DNA from: Rhodococcus coprophilus NBRC 100603
Lineage (GTDB): Bacteria; Actinomycetota; Actinomycetes; Mycobacteriales; Mycobacteriaceae
Length of the DNA: 64,000 nt
Reading direction: 5' to 3'
NCBI RefSeq assembly: GCF_001895045.1
Contig: NZ_BDAM01000010.1
Span: 310,001 to 374,000, forward strand
Both the position numbers and the translations under genes were made by a program. Shown here piece by piece: positions 61,945 through 64,000 of the stretch. The first letter of the stretch is position 1, and the number at the start of each line of letters is the position of its first letter. Below the pieces are notes generated by a model, which was not told where the DNA came from, searched no databases, and saw nothing but the letters and a program-made list of their open reading frames with translations.

Positions 61945-62754
61945 TCAGTTGCCCGTGAAGTTGCCGGGACGGCGTTCGAGGAACGCGGAGAGAGCCTCAC
62001 GATGATCTTGGGTGTGGTGGGACAGTGCCTGCAAGGAGGCCGACAGTTCGAGCAGTGTGTCGAGGTCGACGCGCTGCCCTTCGCGGAGAAGCTTTTTCGT
62101 CATCCGCAGCGCGTTGGGCGGATTGACCGCCACCCGCTCGGCCAGTGCGCCTGCCGCAGCGAGGAGGTCTTCGGGTTCGACGACCTGGGAGACCATGCCC
62201 CACTCGAGGGCGGTCGCGGCGTCGACCCGGTCTCCGGTGAAAGCCATCTCCGCGGCCCGGGCAGCGCCGACCGCACGCGGCAGCAGCCACGCACCGCCGT
62301 CGCCGGGGATGATACCGAGTTTGACGAAGCTCTCGGCGAAGAACGCCTTCGTCGAAGCGATTCGCATGTCGCACATCATCGCGAGATCGCATCCGGCCCC
62401 GACGGCGGGGCCGTTGACCGCAGCGATGATCGGTACCTCGCAGTGGTACACGGCCTTGGGCAGTCGCTGGATACCGCGGCGGTAGCCCTCGCGGAGCGCG
62501 TACGGTGCGCCCGCGAACATTCCGGCGCGTTCGTCCATGTCTTTGACGTTGCCGCCGGCGGAGAACGCGGTCCCGGCACCGGTGAGGATCACGACGCGGG
62601 TGTCGATGTCCTTGTTGGCTTCGTCGACCAGACTCACGAGACGCTCGACGACGTCGTCTCCGGAGATCGGGTTACGAGCATCGGGGAGATTGAGCGTCCA
62701 CGTGACGACATTTCCGTTGCGCTCGCTGAGTACGACGTCCTGCGCTGTCGTCAT
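61945..62754 (-). CDS. Enoyl-CoA hydratase
   Basis: A 269-residue crotonase. FSAGGNVKDMDERAGM (oxyanion hole), NGPAVGAGCDLAMMCDMRIAS and ESFVKLGIIPGDGGAWLLPRAVG are the family blocks. At the first Glu position it has Cys-Asp (GAGCDLA), and at the second (the acid in FVKLGIIPG) it lacks the usual Glu, so its chemistry may be isomerisation or another crotonase reaction. It is the first gene of the minus-strand operon. Confidence 0.9.
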   Translation of the reverse strand: MTTAQDVVLSERNGNVVTWTLNLPDARNPISGDDVVERLVSLVDEANKDIDTRVVILTGAGTAFSAGGNVKDMDERAGMFAGAPYALREGYRRGIQRLPKAVYHCEVPIIAAVNGPAVGAGCDLAMMCDMRIASTKAFFAESFVKLGIIPGDGGAWLLPRAVGAARAAEMAFTGDRVDAATALEWGMVSQVVEPEDLLAAAGALAERVAVNPPNALRMTKKLLREGQRVDLDTLLELSASLQALSHHTQDHREALSAFLERRPGNFTGN

Positions 62755-62806
62755 GTGGATTGTGGTCCTTCCGTCGCCGATGTGGCTCGAACCAGAGTTT
62801 TGGTCG

Positions 62807-62816
62807 AACGATCGTT
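62807..62816. promoter_or_regulatory. Palindrome AACGATCGTT upstream of the catabolic operon
   Basis: A perfect 10-bp palindrome with further A/T flanks (TCGAACGATCGTTAAA) lies 53 bp before the enoyl-CoA hydratase start. It is a candidate TetR site controlling the operon. Confidence 0.45.
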
Positions 62817-62863
62817 AAACTACGGGCGGTGCGGGCGACTGTAAAGACTTGGGCGGCAAAAGG

Positions 62864-64000
62864 TCAGTCGGGAAGACTCATGCCCGATTCGGCAATTCGT
62901 ATGCGCACCTCGTCGGGAAAGACGTTGCGGAACACGAACGGATCGCGCCCGAGAATCCACCCCGGTGCGAGCGCTGTCGCATAGCGCTCGAAATATCCCA
63001 GCTGCTTTCCGAACAGGACGAGTTCCTCGGGACTGGTGGTGTTCCATTTGCGGCCGAGGGACACGAGAGCACCGATCAGTTCGCTCAGCCGCAACTCCCC
63101 CATGTCCCTGCCGAGCAGCGGCCCGAAGGTCTCGGCCACCTGACGACCCACCTCCACGTCGTCGACATCGAGGTCGGCCGCGACACCGAGCGCCCGGATA
63201 CTTCGCGCGGCCTCGGTGAAGTCGCCGTCGAGCAATGCCGCACGGAACAACGAGCGGAGCAGCATCCGCCACTGCTCGGGCAGTTCACCGACGATCCCGA
63301 AATCGAGCAGCGCGACCCGCCCGTCGTCGAGCAGCCACAGGTTTCCGGCGTGCACGTCACCGTGGAACGGGCCGTGGCACAGCACCGCTTCGATCCAGAC
63401 CTTCACTCCGCGCCGCACCAGCAAAGCGGTGTCGATCCCGTCCTGCCCCGGAAGCACACGATCGAGCGGACGACCGCTGAGCCGCTCCATGCAGATCACG
63501 CGCGGACCACACCAGTCCCAGTACACCTCGGGAACGGTCACGAACGCGTTGTCGCCGAAGGCACCGATGTTGCGCCGGAACCGATCCTGCCGGTCCGCTT
63601 CGACCGTGGCGTTGAGCTCGGTCATGGTCGCGTTGTAGAGGTCGCGGATGATCGCGGGAGTGTTGGCGATCCGGAAGAATTCGAACACCTGCAGTAGCCG
63701 GGCACCCATGTAGGCGGCACGCAGGTCGACGAGCATGCGCCGGGCGATTCCGGGGCGCTGCACCTTCACCACGGCGCGGCGTCCGTCGCGCAACACGCAT
63801 CCGTGCACCTGGGCGACAGAGGCCGCCGCGAGCGGAACATCCTCGAACGACGCGAACATCTCGTCGATCCGATGTCCGAGATCCGCTTCGATCACCGCGC
63901 GTGCTTCCGCGGAAGGAAACGTCGGGACGTCGTCGAGCATCCGCAGGCACGCATCCGCCAGGGCCACGGGAAACAATCCGGGCGACGAGGCGATGAGCTG
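62864..64000 (-). CDS. ABC1/UbiB (ADCK) family kinase-like protein, partial
   Basis: The 3' part of a gene that continues past the window end. About 378 residues are visible. It has the UbiB block QLIASSPGLFPVALADA at the window edge (normally preceded by KLG), the Ala-rich nucleotide loop AAASVAQVHG with VVKVQRPG, the catalytic HGDVHAGNLWLLDDG and the metal-binding LLDFGIVG. These atypical kinases support isoprenoid quinone or lipid metabolism. A TTG at 63976 is not the true start, because homology extends through it. The 110 bp to the hydratase operon separates it. Confidence 0.9.
   Translation of the reverse strand, partial: QLIASSPGLFPVALADACLRMLDDVPTFPSAEARAVIEADLGHRIDEMFASFEDVPLAAASVAQVHGCVLRDGRRAVVKVQRPGIARRMLVDLRAAYMGARLLQVFEFFRIANTPAIIRDLYNATMTELNATVEADRQDRFRRNIGAFGDNAFVTVPEVYWDWCGPRVICMERLSGRPLDRVLPGQDGIDTALLVRRGVKVWIEAVLCHGPFHGDVHAGNLWLLDDGRVALLDFGIVGELPEQWRMLLRSLFRAALLDGDFTEAARSIRALGVAADLDVDDVEVGRQVAETFGPLLGRDMGELRLSELIGALVSLGRKWNTTSPEELVLFGKQLGYFERYATALAPGWILGRDPFVFRNVFPDEVRIRIAESGMSLPD

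Overview
The window is high-GC actinobacterial DNA and most likely comes from a Rhodococcus or close mycolic-acid-containing relative. The main support is the block pckG - two GTPase-like genes - trmB - NYN-domain gene - mmpL3-like gene, which matches the conserved mycobacterial/rhodococcal neighbourhood of the trehalose monomycolate exporter. Other support comes from a fused KorA/KorB pair, a deazaflavin-type nitroreductase, many FadE-type acyl-CoA dehydrogenases and frequent GTG starts with ATGA/GTGA overlaps.

Layout. 0.1-2 kb: an XRE-cupin regulator convergent with an amidohydrolase whose metal site looks degenerate. 2.1-8.4 kb (minus strand): cysteine synthesis (cysK-cysE), pckG, and a three-gene operon with two P-loop-degenerate GTPase-like proteins. 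8.6-13.6 kb: trmB, NYN gene, mmpL3. 13.6-20 kb: DUF1707 protein, HAMP adenylate cyclase, UPF0104 flippase-like protein, yceI behind two palindromic operators, DUF3054 protein, POT peptide transporter. 20-24.4 kb (minus): TauE/SafE permease, then tandem penicillin-binding proteins, one with all catalytic motifs and one that has lost them. 24.6-34 kb: ABC-F protein with an alpha/beta hydrolase, TetR, acyl-CoA dehydrogenase, an orphan CbiM, and a deacylase-TetR-hydrolase-nitroreductase operon. 34-49.4 kb: catabolic and CoA-ester genes (D-threonine aldolase-like, HadA/HadB-like pair, sugar dehydrogenase lipoprotein, MaoC, GntR, acyl-CoA dehydrogenase, crotonase, class III CoA-transferase, YtcJ-like amidohydrolase, KorA/KorB, dienelactone hydrolase, SDR).

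49.5-55.1 kb is the most distinctive part. It starts with an IS481-type element that has a frameshifted transposase and an exact 6-bp target duplication. An island follows: a single-domain rhodanese, a 55-residue Cys-rich protein, an MmpL/RND transporter, a CsoR-family repressor with Cys-Gly-Cys instead of Cys-His-Cys, a DUF2892 membrane protein and a DUF302 protein. Six copies of an ATACCCC(N)GGGGTAT-like palindrome lie in the promoters of these genes, usually running into a -10-like hexamer. I read this as a CstR-like (persulfide or sulfane-sulfur responsive) regulon that includes an MmpL exporter.

55.1-62.8 kb (minus) is a catabolic operon: enoyl-CoA hydratase, acyl-CoA dehydrogenase, acyl-CoA synthetase, TetR, a two-subunit acyl-CoA dehydrogenase pair and a CoA-transferase. 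The window ends inside an ABC1/UbiB-family kinase-like gene. I saw no tRNA, rRNA or CRISPR array.
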